A DNA stretch of 36,727 nucleotides from an uncultured beta proteobacterium (lineage in GTDB: Bacteria > Pseudomonadota > Gammaproteobacteria > Burkholderiales > Burkholderiaceae_C): the NCBI GenBank assembly GCA_903909815.1, contig CAIVXG010000138.1, positions 1 to 36,727 on the forward strand. Direction: 5' to 3'. Numbering within the stretch: position 1 is the stretch's first letter; each line of letters opens with the position of its first letter. A program made the position numbers and the translations under genes. Under the pieces are notes generated by a model. It worked only from the letters and a program-made list of their open reading frames with translations. It made no database searches and was not told the origin of the DNA. Shown piece after piece: positions 28,459 through 36,727 of this stretch.

Positions 28459-29130
28459 ATGAACTACAGCTTTCAATTCGCCGATGTCTTTGCCGCCTGG
28501 CCGCTGTTGCTGCGTGGCACGTGGAGCACGGTCGAACTCTCGGTGTCGGCGATGCTGCTGGGCCTGACGCTGGCCATCCTGTGCGCTTGGGGCAAGACCG
28601 CCGGCCCTGGACCGCTGCGCTGGCTCATCAATGTCTACATCGAGCTCATCCGCAACACACCCTTCCTGGTGCAGCTGTTCTTTTTCTTTTTCGCCCTGCC
28701 CGTCATTGGGCTGCGCTGGTCGGCCCACACCGCGGCGCTGAGCGCGATGGTGGTGAACCTGGGCGCCTACGCCACCGAGATCATCCGCGCTGGCATCGAG
28801 TCCATTCCCAAGGGACAGATCGAAGCGGGCATGGCGCTGAGCCTGAAGCGCCATGAGATCTTTCGCTTCGTGATTCTCAAGCCCGCGCTGCGCGCCATCT
28901 ATCCGGCGCTCACCAGCCAGTTCATCCTGCTCATGCTCAGCTCCAGCGTGGTGTCGGCGATCTCCGCCGACGATCTGACCTCGGTCGCGGCGAATCTGCA
29001 GTCCCAGACCTTTCGCAGCTTCGAGATTTACATCGTCGTGGCCATCATCTATCTGGCGCTGGCGCTGCTGTTTTCGGCCCTGTTTCGCGCCATCTACCGG
29101 CGCACGCTCAACTACCCGGCGGTGCGCTGA
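28459..29130 (+). CDS. ABC importer permease, polar-amino-acid (HisM/GlnP) type, subunit 1
   Basis: This 223-aa inner-membrane permease has about five helices and the EAA-type coupling loop EIIRAGIESIPKGQIEAGMALSLKR. It belongs to the polar amino-acid uptake permease family. The start is set at ATG 28459 (MNYSFQFADVFAAWPLLLRGTW), where family homology begins; the in-frame ATG 28408 lies in the operator. It overlaps the second permease by 1 bp (TGATG). Context suggests a sugar-acid substrate, probably 2-ketogluconate, rather than an amino acid. Confidence 0.9.
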   Translation: MNYSFQFADVFAAWPLLLRGTWSTVELSVSAMLLGLTLAILCAWGKTAGPGPLRWLINVYIELIRNTPFLVQLFFFFFALPVIGLRWSAHTAALSAMVVNLGAYATEIIRAGIESIPKGQIEAGMALSLKRHEIFRFVILKPALRAIYPALTSQFILLMLSSSVVSAISADDLTSVAANLQSQTFRSFEIYIVVAIIYLALALLFSALFRAIYRRTLNYPAVR

Positions 29131-29783
29131 TGCGCAGCTTTGGCGGCTCCGAGTTTCTCTTCATCCTGCAGGCCGCGCAGTGGACCGTGGGCCTGTCGCT
29201 GATCGCCTTTGTCGGGGGCGCCACCGGCGGCCTGATCGTGGCCCTGAGCCGCACCTGCGACAGCCCGCTTGCACGCCTGCTGGCGGGCGGCTTCATCCAG
29301 ATCTTCCAGGGCACGCCGCTGCTGCTGCAGCTGTTTCTGGTGTTCTTCGGCGCCCCCGTGCTGGGCTTTGACATCAACCCCTGGCTGGCTGCGGGCGTGG
29401 CGCTGATCCTCAACAGCAGTGCCTTCCTGGGCGAGATCTGGCGCGGCTGCATTCAGGCCATCCCCGGGGGGCAGCAGGAGGCCGCGCAGGCGCTGAGCCT
29501 GAACTACTTCGCGCGCATGCGCTACGTGATCCTGCCGCAGGCGGCCAAGATCGCGCTGGCGCCCACGGTGGGCTACATGGTACAGATCATCAAGGGCACC
29601 TCGCTGGCCGCCATCATCGGCTTCACCGAGGTCACGCGCGCCGGCCAGATCATCAACAACGCCACCTTCCAGCCGCTGATCGTGTTCAGCGCCGTCGCCG
29701 CCATTTACTTTGTGCTGTGCTGGCCGCTGTCGCTGCTCGCCGCCGCCATGGAGCGGCGCCAAGTCCGGGCGCAGGCACGCTGA
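29130..29783 (+). CDS. ABC importer permease, polar-amino-acid type, subunit 2
   Basis: This 217-aa partner permease also carries the coupling loop EIWRGCIQAIPGGQQEAAQALSLNY and ends MERRQVRAQAR. Together with the gene before it, it would form the heterodimeric channel. Its start codon overlaps the preceding stop codon, implying coupled translation. The binding-protein gene follows after 49 bp. Confidence 0.92.
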   Translation: MRSFGGSEFLFILQAAQWTVGLSLIAFVGGATGGLIVALSRTCDSPLARLLAGGFIQIFQGTPLLLQLFLVFFGAPVLGFDINPWLAAGVALILNSSAFLGEIWRGCIQAIPGGQQEAAQALSLNYFARMRYVILPQAAKIALAPTVGYMVQIIKGTSLAAIIGFTEVTRAGQIINNATFQPLIVFSAVAAIYFVLCWPLSLLAAAMERRQVRAQAR

Positions 29784-29832
29784 GCCCCTTCGTTCACCCC
29801 GTCACTTTCCACCACCCCCAAGGAGCATTACC

Positions 29833-30633
29833 ATGATCAAACCTCTGCAACGTCGCGTCTTCGGCACTGCCGCCCTGGCCCTGGCCGCCACCCTCTGTGC
29901 CTGGGCCCCCGCGACCAGCGCTCAGACCGTGGCCGAGATCAAGAAAAAGGGCGAGCTCACGGTCGGCATGCTGGTGGACTTTCCACCCTACGGCACCACC
30001 AATTCAAGCAACCAACCCGACGGCTATGACGCCGACGTGGCGCGCCTGCTGGCCAAGGACCTGGGTGTGAAGCTCAACCTCGTGCCCGTGACCGGACCGA
30101 ACCGTATCCCCTTCCTGCTGACCAACAAGGTCGACCTGCTGGTGGCGTCGCTCGCGATCACGCCCGAGCGCGCCAAGCAGGTGCAGTTCTCCAAGCCCTA
30201 CGCCGCGGCCAGCATCGTGCTGTACGGCGACAAGAAGGCCAACATCAAGACCGCGGCTGACCTCAAGGGCAAGCGCGTGGGTGTGGCGCGCGCCAGCACC
30301 CAGGACGTGGCGCTGACCGCCGTGGCACCCGAGGGCACAGAGATCCGTCGCTTCGACGACGACGCGTCCGGCATGCAGGCGCTGCTCTCGGGTCAGGTCG
30401 ACGCCATCGGTTGCTCCACCACAGTGGCTGCACAAATCGACAAGCGCGCACCGGCCAATGCGTTTGAATCCAAGTTCCTGCTGCGCCAGCAGGTCATGGC
30501 CGTGGCCATGCGCCCGGGTCAGGCCGAACTGCTCAAGACAGTGGACGACTTTGTGGCCCACAACACTGCCAACGGCGAGCTCAACAAGCTGTACCGCAAG
30601 TGGCTGGAAACCGACCTGCCAAAAATGCAATAA
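29833..30633 (+). CDS. Periplasmic solute-binding protein of the importer (SBP family 3)
   Basis: This 266-aa protein has a signal peptide (1-30, cleavage after ATSA) and the SBP_bac_3 fold. FPPYGTT and GYDADVARLLAKDLG are standard. The carboxylate-binding Arg113 is kept in SLAITPERA, aligned with HisJ SLSITEKR. The Asp that grips the amino group in amino-acid members (D+5 after the conserved Asp-Ala, as in HisJ DAAFQD) is Ser195 here (DAIGCS, 190-195). This argues for an acidic ligand without an amino group, such as 2-ketogluconate. AAGGAG precedes the ATG at 29833. A palindromic repeat follows the gene. Confidence 0.9.
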   Translation: MIKPLQRRVFGTAALALAATLCAWAPATSAQTVAEIKKKGELTVGMLVDFPPYGTTNSSNQPDGYDADVARLLAKDLGVKLNLVPVTGPNRIPFLLTNKVDLLVASLAITPERAKQVQFSKPYAAASIVLYGDKKANIKTAADLKGKRVGVARASTQDVALTAVAPEGTEIRRFDDDASGMQALLSGQVDAIGCSTTVAAQIDKRAPANAFESKFLLRQQVMAVAMRPGQAELLKTVDDFVAHNTANGELNKLYRKWLETDLPKMQ

Positions 30634-30665
30634 GCGCCGGCGCCAAAGAGAGGGCGCTCGATTCT

Positions 30666-30752
30666 CGTCAATGCGAGCGGAGCGAAGCAATCCATGGTGG
30701 AGAACTGCAAGGGTCATGGATTGCCGCGTCGCTCGCGCTCCTCGCAATGACG
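30666..30752. repeat. GTCATTGCGA-type palindromic repeat, copy 1
   Basis: The 87-bp element begins CGTCAATGCGAGCGGAGCG and ends GCTCCTCGCAATGACG, with CAATCCATG and CATGGATTG as inner arms. It can fold into a long hairpin between the binding-protein and ATPase genes. Such elements often protect upstream mRNA and would allow more binding protein than ATPase. Confidence 0.85.
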
Positions 30753-30780
30753 CGGTCTTTACCAACGCAAAGATAATTTC

Positions 30781-31563
30781 ATGACAGACGCAATACCCTC
30801 GCCCGCGCCCGGCGCCGAGCCCATCATCCGCATGGAAGCGGTGAACAAATGGTTCGGCCAGTTCCAGGTGCTGAGCGACATCGACTTGAGCGTGCGCGCC
30901 GGCGAACGCATCGTGGTGTGCGGGCCCTCGGGCTCGGGCAAGTCCACCTTGATCCGCTGCATCAACCGGCTCGAGACCGTGCAGAAAGGCCGCATCGTGG
31001 TCGACGGCATCGCCCTCACCGATGGCGGGCGCAACGTGGACTCGGTGCGCCAGGAAGTGGGCATGGTGTTTCAGCAGTTCAACCTGTTTCCGCACCTGAC
31101 GGTGCTGCAAAACTGCATCCTGGCGCCGATGCGCTCTCGGGGCTTAAGCCAGCAGGAAGCTGAAACCATCGCCATGAAATACCTGACGCGGGTGCGTATT
31201 CCCGAGCAGGCGCACAAGTACCCGGCACAACTCTCGGGAGGCCAGCAGCAGCGCGTGGCGATCGCGCGTGCTCTGTGCATGACGCCCAAGATCATGCTGT
31301 TCGACGAGCCCACGTCGGCGCTCGACCCCGAGATGGTCAAGGAAGTGTTGGACACCATGATCGGTCTGGCCGAGGACGGCATGACCATGTTGTGCGTGAC
31401 GCATGAAATGGGCTTTGCGCGCAGCGTGGCCGATCGCGTGATCTTCATGGCCGAAGGCCGCATCGTCGAGCAAGCCGCCCCTCAGCAATTCTTCAGCCAC
31501 CCGCAGCATGAGGTCACGCGCAACTTCCTGGGCCAGATCCTGAACTCGCAGCATGCGCACTGA
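30781..31563 (+). CDS. ABC importer ATP-binding protein, polar-amino-acid type
   Basis: This 260-aa ATPase has Walker [10 protein letters not shown] (48-56), Q-loop [10 protein letters not shown], signature LSGGQQQR (151-158), Walker B IMLFDEP (171-177) and the H-switch CVTHEM. It energises uptake through the two permeases. It lies after the palindromic repeat and its 3' end overlaps the KguE-like gene by 11 bp, so transport and catabolism are translated together. Confidence 0.95.
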   Translation: MTDAIPSPAPGAEPIIRMEAVNKWFGQFQVLSDIDLSVRAGERIVVCGPSGSGKSTLIRCINRLETVQKGRIVVDGIALTDGGRNVDSVRQEVGMVFQQFNLFPHLTVLQNCILAPMRSRGLSQQEAETIAMKYLTRVRIPEQAHKYPAQLSGGQQQRVAIARALCMTPKIMLFDEPTSALDPEMVKEVLDTMIGLAEDGMTMLCVTHEMGFARSVADRVIFMAEGRIVEQAAPQQFFSHPQHEVTRNFLGQILNSQHAH

Positions 31564-32374
31564 AGCTCACGGCGTCACGCCGGTGCTGATTTCGCTCTCG
31601 GCCTTTGGCGCGAGCGAGGTGCGCCGTCACGGACAGCTCTGGTTCTCCGAGCTCAGCCTGGCTGCCGGTGCCGACGGCGTGGAAGTGCGCAGCGAGCTGC
31701 TCACCGACCCCGAGCGTGAATTGCCCGCGATCGCCAGCGCGCTGCGGGCCGCCAGCAAAAGAGCGGTCTACTCCAGTGCCGAAGGCCTCTGGCGCGCTGA
31801 CGGCGAACTCGACTTGCCCGCGCTGGAGCGCGCACTGGCAGCCACGCAGGCCCTGGGCAGCACTCGCCTGAAGATGTCTATCGGCGGCTTTCAACGCACA
31901 TCGCACGTCAGCCTGTCCACGTTGCAGCAGCGCCTGAGCGCGAGCACGATCGAACTGCTGATCGAGAACGACCAGACGCCCCAGGCCGGTTCTCTGGGTG
32001 CGCTGCAGGACTTCTTTCAAGCGGCGGATGCACAGCGGCTGACGCTGGGCATGACATTCGACATCGGCAACTGGCACTGGACCGGCGAGTGCCCCTTGCA
32101 GGCCGCCGCGACGCTGGCCAAGCGCGTGCGCTACGTGCACTGCAAGGGCGTGCAACGCCTGGCCAAGGGCTGGGTCGCGGTTGCGCTGGCCGACTCCAGC
32201 GCCCCCTGGCGCGCGGTGCTGCGTGCCTTGCCAAACGATGTGCCCTGGGCCATTGAATACCCGTTGCAGGGCGACGATCTGCTGGCCGTGACGCGCTGCG
32301 AGATCGCGCAGTTGCGCCAGGTTGCCGCGAGCATGGCGCAGGACTCGCGCGGCTCTCTGATGAGGTTGTCGTGA
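31553..32374 (+). CDS. kguE: KguE-like sugar phosphate isomerase/epimerase (TIM barrel)
   Basis: This 273-aa protein belongs to the xylose-isomerase-like TIM-barrel family. Metal-site candidates are spaced as in that family: Glu138 (LLIENDQTP), Asp170 (GMTFDIGNW), His196 (YVHCKGV) and Glu235 (PWAIEYP). In Pseudomonas, kguE is the first gene of the 2-ketogluconate operon kguEKTD; its exact reaction is not settled. Position, neighbours and size support the name. It overlaps the ATPase gene by 11 bp and is separated from the kinase gene by a palindromic repeat. Confidence 0.75.
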   Translation: MRTEAHGVTPVLISLSAFGASEVRRHGQLWFSELSLAAGADGVEVRSELLTDPERELPAIASALRAASKRAVYSSAEGLWRADGELDLPALERALAATQALGSTRLKMSIGGFQRTSHVSLSTLQQRLSASTIELLIENDQTPQAGSLGALQDFFQAADAQRLTLGMTFDIGNWHWTGECPLQAAATLAKRVRYVHCKGVQRLAKGWVAVALADSSAPWRAVLRALPNDVPWAIEYPLQGDDLLAVTRCEIAQLRQVAASMAQDSRGSLMRLS

Positions 32375-32391
32375 TGCCAAATAGCAGGTTC

Positions 32392-32475
32392 CGTCATTGC
32401 GAACACAGCGAAGCAATCCATGCCTGTTGGTTAGCGAGCATGGATTGCCACCTCGCTTCGCTCCTAGCAATGACG
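32392..32475. repeat. GTCATTGCGA-type palindromic repeat, copy 2
   Basis: The 84-bp element begins CGTCATTGCGAACACAGCG and ends GCTCCTAGCAATGACG, with inner arms CAATCCATG and CATGGATTG. It lies between the kguE- and kguK-like genes and can form a hairpin in their shared mRNA. Confidence 0.85.
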
Positions 32476-32534
32476 ATGTTGAAGCACCGATCAATGTCAT
32501 GAGTTTCACAACAATCAGCAAACCATGCACTGCC

Positions 32535-33479
32535 ATGACGCAGGCGCTCGACGTCGTCACCTTTGGCGAAGCCATGATGCTGCTGGTGGCGGACCGTCCT
32601 GGTCCGCTGGAGCAGGCGCAGAGTTTCCTCAAGCGCAGCGCCGGCGCCGAGACCAACGTCGCCATCGGCCTGGCGCGGCTCGGGCTCAAGGTGGGATGGG
32701 CCAGCCGCCTGGGAACGGATTCGATGGGGCGCTACCTGTTGGCAGCCATGAAGAGCGAGGGCATCGACTGCTCGCACGTCGTGTGCGACGCCGCGCAGAG
32801 CACCGGCTTTCAGTTCAAGGGCCAGGTGAGCGACGGCAGCGACCCGCCAGTGGAATACCACCGCAAAGGCTCGGCCGCGAGCCAGATGGGCGTGGCCGAC
32901 ATCGACCAAGCCTGGTTGCTCAGTGCGCGCCACCTGCACGCTACCGGTGTGTTCCCCGCGATCTCGGCCAGCACCCTGAGCGCCGCGAAAAAAACCATGG
33001 ACCTGATGCGCGCCGCCGGGCGCTGCGTGTCCTTCGACCCGAACTTGCGGCCCAGTCTCTGGGCCTCGGCGGACACCATGCGCGCCGCCATCAACGATCT
33101 GGCCACGCGCGCCGACTGGGTGCTGCCGGGTCTGGAAGAGGGCCGCTTTCTGACCGGCGAAGCCACGCCCGAAGCCATCGCTCGCTGGTACCGTGAGCGC
33201 GGCGCGCAACTGGTCGTGGTCAAGCTTGGCAGCGAAGGTGCCTACTTCGACGGCGTCGCCGGCAGCGGCCATGTGCCGGGCTTTGCGGTGGCCAAGGTGG
33301 TGGACACCGTGGGCGCGGGAGACGGTTTTGCTGTGGGTGTGATCAGCGCCCTGCTGGAGGGGTTGGGCCTGCCCGAGGCCGTGCGGCGCGGCGCCTGGAT
33401 CGGCGCCCGCGCAGTCCAGGTTCTGGGCGACAGCGAGGGCCTGCCGACCCGAGCCGAACTGAATCAGGCAGGGTTTTGA
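32535..33479 (+). CDS. kguK: KguK-like 2-ketogluconate kinase (PfkB family)
   Basis: This 314-aa ribokinase-family sugar kinase has the N-terminal motif GAETNVAIGLARLG (37-50) and the catalytic DTVGAGDGF (257-265, base Asp263). KguK phosphorylates 2-ketogluconate to 2-keto-6-phosphogluconate. 2-keto-3-deoxygluconate kinase is the closest alternative and cannot be ruled out by sequence alone; the neighbouring KguD- and PtxS-like genes favour KguK. Two starts are possible, ATG 32499 and ATG 32535, neither with a ribosome site; 32535 is chosen because homology begins there. The KguD-like gene follows after 1 bp. Confidence 0.78.
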   Translation: MTQALDVVTFGEAMMLLVADRPGPLEQAQSFLKRSAGAETNVAIGLARLGLKVGWASRLGTDSMGRYLLAAMKSEGIDCSHVVCDAAQSTGFQFKGQVSDGSDPPVEYHRKGSAASQMGVADIDQAWLLSARHLHATGVFPAISASTLSAAKKTMDLMRAAGRCVSFDPNLRPSLWASADTMRAAINDLATRADWVLPGLEEGRFLTGEATPEAIARWYRERGAQLVVVKLGSEGAYFDGVAGSGHVPGFAVAKVVDTVGAGDGFAVGVISALLEGLGLPEAVRRGAWIGARAVQVLGDSEGLPTRAELNQAGF

Positions 33480-33480
33480 C

Positions 33481-34479
33481 ATGAACTCGTCCACCACTGC
33501 ACCACCACGCCAGCAGGTGCTGGTGTTCCGCGAACTGCCGCCCGACCAACTCGCGCGCCTGCAGGCCGTGCACGACGTGACGGTAGCGAATCCGCGCGTA
33601 CCGGAACAGGCCGCTGCCTTCCTTTCCGCTCTCGCCACAACGCAAGGGATGATCGGCTCCAGCTATCCCGTTGATGCCGCCCTGCTGGAACGCGCACCCC
33701 AACTCAAGGTCATCTCCAGCGTGTCGGTGGGCGTGGACAACTACGACCTGCAAGCGCTCGGCGACCGCGGCATCCTGTTGTGCCACACCCCCGGCGTACT
33801 CACCGAGACCACGGCCGACACGATCTTCGCCCTCGTCATGGCCAGCAGCCGACGCCTGGTCGAGCTCGCGACCCTGGTGCGCGCAGGGCGCTGGACGCGC
33901 AACATCGGCGAAGAACTTTTCGGCTGGGACGTGCACGGTAAAACGCTGGGCATCCTGGGTTTTGGGCGCATCGGGCAGGCTCTGGCGCGCCGCGCTGCGC
34001 TCGGTTTTGGCATGCCGGTGCTTTACCACAGCCGCCGTCCCGTCGAGGTCCCCGAGCTGGCCGGAAAAGCCACACACACGGCGCTGGACGAGCTGCTGCA
34101 ACGTGCTGACATCGTGGCCGTAGTGCTGCCACTCACAGACGAGACCCGCGGCCTGATGGGGGTGCGCGAATTTGCACTCATGAAACCGGGGGCGATCTTC
34201 GTCAACGGCGCGCGCGGTGCCATCGTGCAGGAGGACGCGCTGCTGCACGCTCTGGACTGCGGCACGCTGCGCGCTGCCGGCCTGGACGTGTTTGCCACGG
34301 AGCCGCTGCCACCGGATTCACCGCTGCGAGCCCACCCCAAGGTGACGGCGCTGCCACACATCGGATCGGCTACGTTCGAGACGCGGCACGCGATGGCGGA
34401 ACTGGCCACCAGCAATCTGCTGCAAGCCCTGGCCGGCGAACGCCCGACAGCGGCTTTTGCACCCTCCTGCGCTCGCTGA
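33481..34479 (+). CDS. kguD: KguD-like 2-keto-6-phosphogluconate reductase (D-2-hydroxyacid dehydrogenase)
   Basis: This 332-aa NAD(P)-dependent dehydrogenase has the dinucleotide motif GFGRIG (160-165) and the catalytic triad Arg245, Glu274 and His293 in GARGAIV, FATEPL and LPHIGSA. KguD reduces 2-keto-6-phosphogluconate to 6-phosphogluconate, which enters the Entner-Doudoroff or pentose phosphate route. Glyoxylate or 2-ketogluconate reductase (GhrB-type) is the main alternative. It is coupled to the kinase gene (TGAcATG), which supports a two-step pathway. Confidence 0.8.
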   Translation: MNSSTTAPPRQQVLVFRELPPDQLARLQAVHDVTVANPRVPEQAAAFLSALATTQGMIGSSYPVDAALLERAPQLKVISSVSVGVDNYDLQALGDRGILLCHTPGVLTETTADTIFALVMASSRRLVELATLVRAGRWTRNIGEELFGWDVHGKTLGILGFGRIGQALARRAALGFGMPVLYHSRRPVEVPELAGKATHTALDELLQRADIVAVVLPLTDETRGLMGVREFALMKPGAIFVNGARGAIVQEDALLHALDCGTLRAAGLDVFATEPLPPDSPLRAHPKVTALPHIGSATFETRHAMAELATSNLLQALAGERPTAAFAPSCAR

Positions 34480-34518
34480 CCCCCGGTTAACATTGACCGA
34501 AAAACCAAGGACACTTCC

Positions 34519-35592
34519 ATGACACCGACGCGCGCACTGACCCATTTTTGGGTCAACCTGTTCCTACTCTGCTGTGCTGCCGCGGCCCTGGCCGCCCAAC
34601 CCGCTACCCCCCAGGAGGGCGACTGGGTGGTCAGAGATTTCAAGTTCCACACCGGTGAAACGCTGCCCGAATTGCGGCTGCACTACACCACGTTGGGCGA
34701 CCCGAAAAACGAGGCCGTCGTCATCCTGCACGGCACCACGGGTTCGGGCACGGGCATGCTGGGCGCAGCCTTTGGCGGCGAACTGTTCGGCCCCGGCCAG
34801 CCGCTGGACGCGAGCCGTTACTACATCGTGTTGCCGGACGCCATCGGCACCGGCAAATCGAGCAAGCCCTCCGACGGTCTGCGCACCCAGTTTCCGCGCT
34901 ACGACTACGACGACATGGTGCAGGCGCAGTACCGGCTTGTCACCGAGCATCTCAATATCAAGCATCTGCGGCTGGTGTTGGGCAACTCCATGGGGGGCAT
35001 GCAGACCTGGCTTTGGGCGCAAAAATACCCGCAAGCCATGGACATCGCCGTGCCCATGGCCTCGTTGCCCACGGCCATGTCGGGACGCAACTGGATGCTG
35101 CGACGCATGCTCACGGAATCGATCCGCCACGACCCCGAATGGATGGGCGGAAACTACACCAAGCAACCGCGCAGCCTGCAGTTCGCGTCGGTTTTTTATG
35201 GCACCGCCACCATCGGCGGAAACCAGGGTTTGTTCAAACTGGCGCCTACGCGCGAACAGGCCGATGCCCTGCTAAATCAACGCCTGAACGGGCCTTTCGC
35301 CGGCGATGCCAACGACCACCTTTACCAGTGGGAATCCTCGGGCGATTACAACCCCGGGGCCGGCTTGGAGCGGATCAAGGCCACACTTCTCGCAATCAAC
35401 TCCAGCGACGATGAACGCAATCCACCTGAACTCGGCGTGCTGGAGCGCGAAATCAAGCGCGTGAAAAACGGACGCATTCTGTTGATTCCCGGCAGCCCCG
35501 ACACCTTCGGGCATGGCACGACCGGCAACGCCAAATTCTGGAAAAAGGATCTGGCTGAGCTGTTGCAGTCTGCACCGCACCTGACCCCTTGA
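34519..35592 (+). CDS. Exported alpha/beta hydrolase of the homoserine acetyltransferase (MetX) fold
   Basis: This 357-aa protein has a signal peptide (1-26, ending AALAA) and the MetX-type alpha/beta fold. The nucleophile Ser157 lies in GNSMGG; Asp297/298 ([10 protein letters not shown]) and His332 (FGHGTTG) complete a triad. MetX enzymes are cytoplasmic, so an exported member is unlikely to make methionine and is better read as a periplasmic esterase or lactonase. AAGGA precedes the ATG. It lies 39 bp after kguD and may act on a lactone or ester form of the imported sugar acid; that role is speculative. Confidence 0.82.
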   Translation: MTPTRALTHFWVNLFLLCCAAAALAAQPATPQEGDWVVRDFKFHTGETLPELRLHYTTLGDPKNEAVVILHGTTGSGTGMLGAAFGGELFGPGQPLDASRYYIVLPDAIGTGKSSKPSDGLRTQFPRYDYDDMVQAQYRLVTEHLNIKHLRLVLGNSMGGMQTWLWAQKYPQAMDIAVPMASLPTAMSGRNWMLRRMLTESIRHDPEWMGGNYTKQPRSLQFASVFYGTATIGGNQGLFKLAPTREQADALLNQRLNGPFAGDANDHLYQWESSGDYNPGAGLERIKATLLAINSSDDERNPPELGVLEREIKRVKNGRILLIPGSPDTFGHGTTGNAKFWKKDLAELLQSAPHLTP

Positions 35593-35656
35593 ACTGCGCT
35601 GTCGATCAGTCATTGCACTCCAACTTACGGCCCCACTCATCCACAGGAAATCTTCC

Positions 35657-36412
35657 ATGAATTCGAACCCCAAAGTCGCCGTCGTCACCGGTGCCGGTAC
35701 CGGCATCGGGCGCGCTGCGGCGCTGGCCCTGTTGGGCGCAGGTTACAGCGTGGCCCTGGCCGGGCGCCGCGTCGCGCCACTGGAAGCCGTGGCCGCCGAA
35801 GCCGCCGCAGCTGACCGGACTCTGGTCGTGCCCACCGACGTCTCGGATGCAGTCTCGGTGCAGGCCCTTTTTGACGCCACGGTGGCGCGCTTCGGTCGCG
35901 TGGACCTGCTGTTCAACAACGCTGGCGTGAGCGCACCCGGCGTGCTGCTGGAAGACCTGGCGCTGGAGCAGTGGAAACAGGTGGTGGACATCAACCTCAC
36001 CGGCATGTTCTTGTGCACGCAGCAGGCATTTCGCGTGATGAAGGCGCAAAGCCCGCGGGGGGGGCGCATCATCAACAATGGCTCCATTTCGGCCCATGCA
36101 CCCCGGCCCAATTCCGTCGCCTACACCGCGACCAAGCATGCGGTGCAGGGACTCACCAAAGTGGCGTCACTGGACGGGCGCAAATACGATATCGCCGTGG
36201 GCCAGATCGACGTCGGCAACGCCGCCACCGAAATGGCGCAGCGCATGGCGCGCGGCGTGCCCCAGGCCAACGGCGAGATCGCCAACGAACCGCTGATGGA
36301 CGTGGCGATCGTGGGCCAATCCGTGCTTTACATGGCCAGCCTGCCGCTGGAGGCGAACGTGTTGTTCCACACCGTCATGGCCACCAAGATGCCGTTCGTG
36401 GGGCGCGGTTGA
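35657..36412 (+). CDS. Short-chain dehydrogenase/reductase (SDR)
   Basis: This 251-aa classical SDR has the cofactor motif TGAGTGIG (11-18), NNAG (87-90) and the catalytic Ser143, Tyr156 and Lys160 (NGSISAHAP and YTATK). The residue after the second strand, in AGRR, suggests NADP preference. Substrate is not evident; oxidation of a sugar acid or alcohol would fit the locus. AGGAAA precedes the ATG. It follows the hydrolase gene after 64 bp in the same direction and is the last gene in the window. Confidence 0.9.
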   Translation: MNSNPKVAVVTGAGTGIGRAAALALLGAGYSVALAGRRVAPLEAVAAEAAAADRTLVVPTDVSDAVSVQALFDATVARFGRVDLLFNNAGVSAPGVLLEDLALEQWKQVVDINLTGMFLCTQQAFRVMKAQSPRGGRIINNGSISAHAPRPNSVAYTATKHAVQGLTKVASLDGRKYDIAVGQIDVGNAATEMAQRMARGVPQANGEIANEPLMDVAIVGQSVLYMASLPLEANVLFHTVMATKMPFVGRG

Positions 36413-36727
36413 CGATCACGGCCATCGATCGATTGCTCAGGCGCTTCAATCGGTAGCGGACATGTACAACCCACCTTCGAGCACTGGAGTGAAATCGACC
36501 CGCGATGTGTGGTGCCGCAACCCAGGAATTTTTGCGTAGTTCTCGTGAGCGGTCGTTCCCACTGCTGGTCAAATTCAGGCCTTCGCAGGTCCCAAGGGCT
36601 CCCGGGCAGTCGCTCAGGGTGTCCGCCATATGAGCGCGTTGATCCCGGTTTGTAGACACGCTATCCACACATCTCCCAAGTTTGAGACAGGTGCAATCCG
36701 GGCAGATTCATTCTGATTGATAAGTCC
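36413..36727. other. Terminal 315 bases without a supported gene
   Basis: I see no recognisable gene, RNA, repeat or promoter here. A minus-strand reading of 97 codons (36375-36668) overlaps the end of the dehydrogenase gene and resembles no family; its Arg/Ser-rich composition suggests chance. Confidence 0.5.

Noticed and set aside
36375-36668. A 97-codon minus-strand gene at the right edge
   Set aside because: It overlaps the dehydrogenase gene end, has no ribosome site that I can see and matches no family.

Overview
The window looks like chromosomal DNA from a GC-rich betaproteobacterium of the Burkholderiales, most likely a Comamonadaceae relative. This is inferred from protein style, cbb3 gene order and codon use; no rRNA is present to confirm it. 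No tRNA, rRNA, CRISPR array or prophage was seen.

Left edge to 9 kb: the first ~145 bases are a 23-bp tandem array resembling the end of an IS21-family element. An exported NlpC/P60 peptidase gene follows. Next comes a complete microaerobic respiration block on the minus strand: ccoI-ccoS, then ccoN-ccoO-ccoQ-ccoP-ccoG-ccoH. It encodes a cbb3 cytochrome oxidase with its copper-transport and assembly proteins. A perfect FNR/ANR-type box lies before ccoN. A second, near-perfect box lies between ccoI and a divergent universal stress protein gene, so all three units are probably switched on by oxygen limitation.

9-11.6 kb: a two-gene operon (minus strand) for malonyl-CoA synthetase and a crotonase-fold protein that lacks one of the two usual hydratase glutamates.

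11.6-26.4 kb: a dense cyclic-di-GMP and two-component signalling region. A REC-HD-GYP response regulator, a FIST-domain protein and a 1173-aa multi-PAS hybrid kinase form one plus-strand operon that resembles NosP/NahK-type nitric-oxide sensing. On the minus strand lie a PAS-PAS-GAF-HD-GYP protein and a degenerate EAL-HDOD-Sel1 fusion. Further on are small membrane proteins (holin-like, MAPEG, an 81-aa protein), a membrane PAS-GGDEF-EAL protein and a convergent DTW-domain tRNA-modification gene.

26.4-36.4 kb: an hslR-like gene, then a sugar-acid locus. A PtxS-like LacI repressor precedes an ABC importer (two permeases, binding protein, ATPase), KguE-, KguK- and KguD-like enzymes, an exported MetX-fold hydrolase and a short-chain dehydrogenase. 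Two TGAAAC-GTTTCA palindromes, matching the known PtxS operator, lie in front of the repressor gene and the importer. I read this as a 2-ketogluconate catabolic regulon that uses a polar-amino-acid-type ABC importer instead of the usual KguT permease. An imperfect ~85-bp palindromic repeat occurs twice inside this operon and in degenerate form upstream of hslR. The last 315 bases hold no gene I can support.
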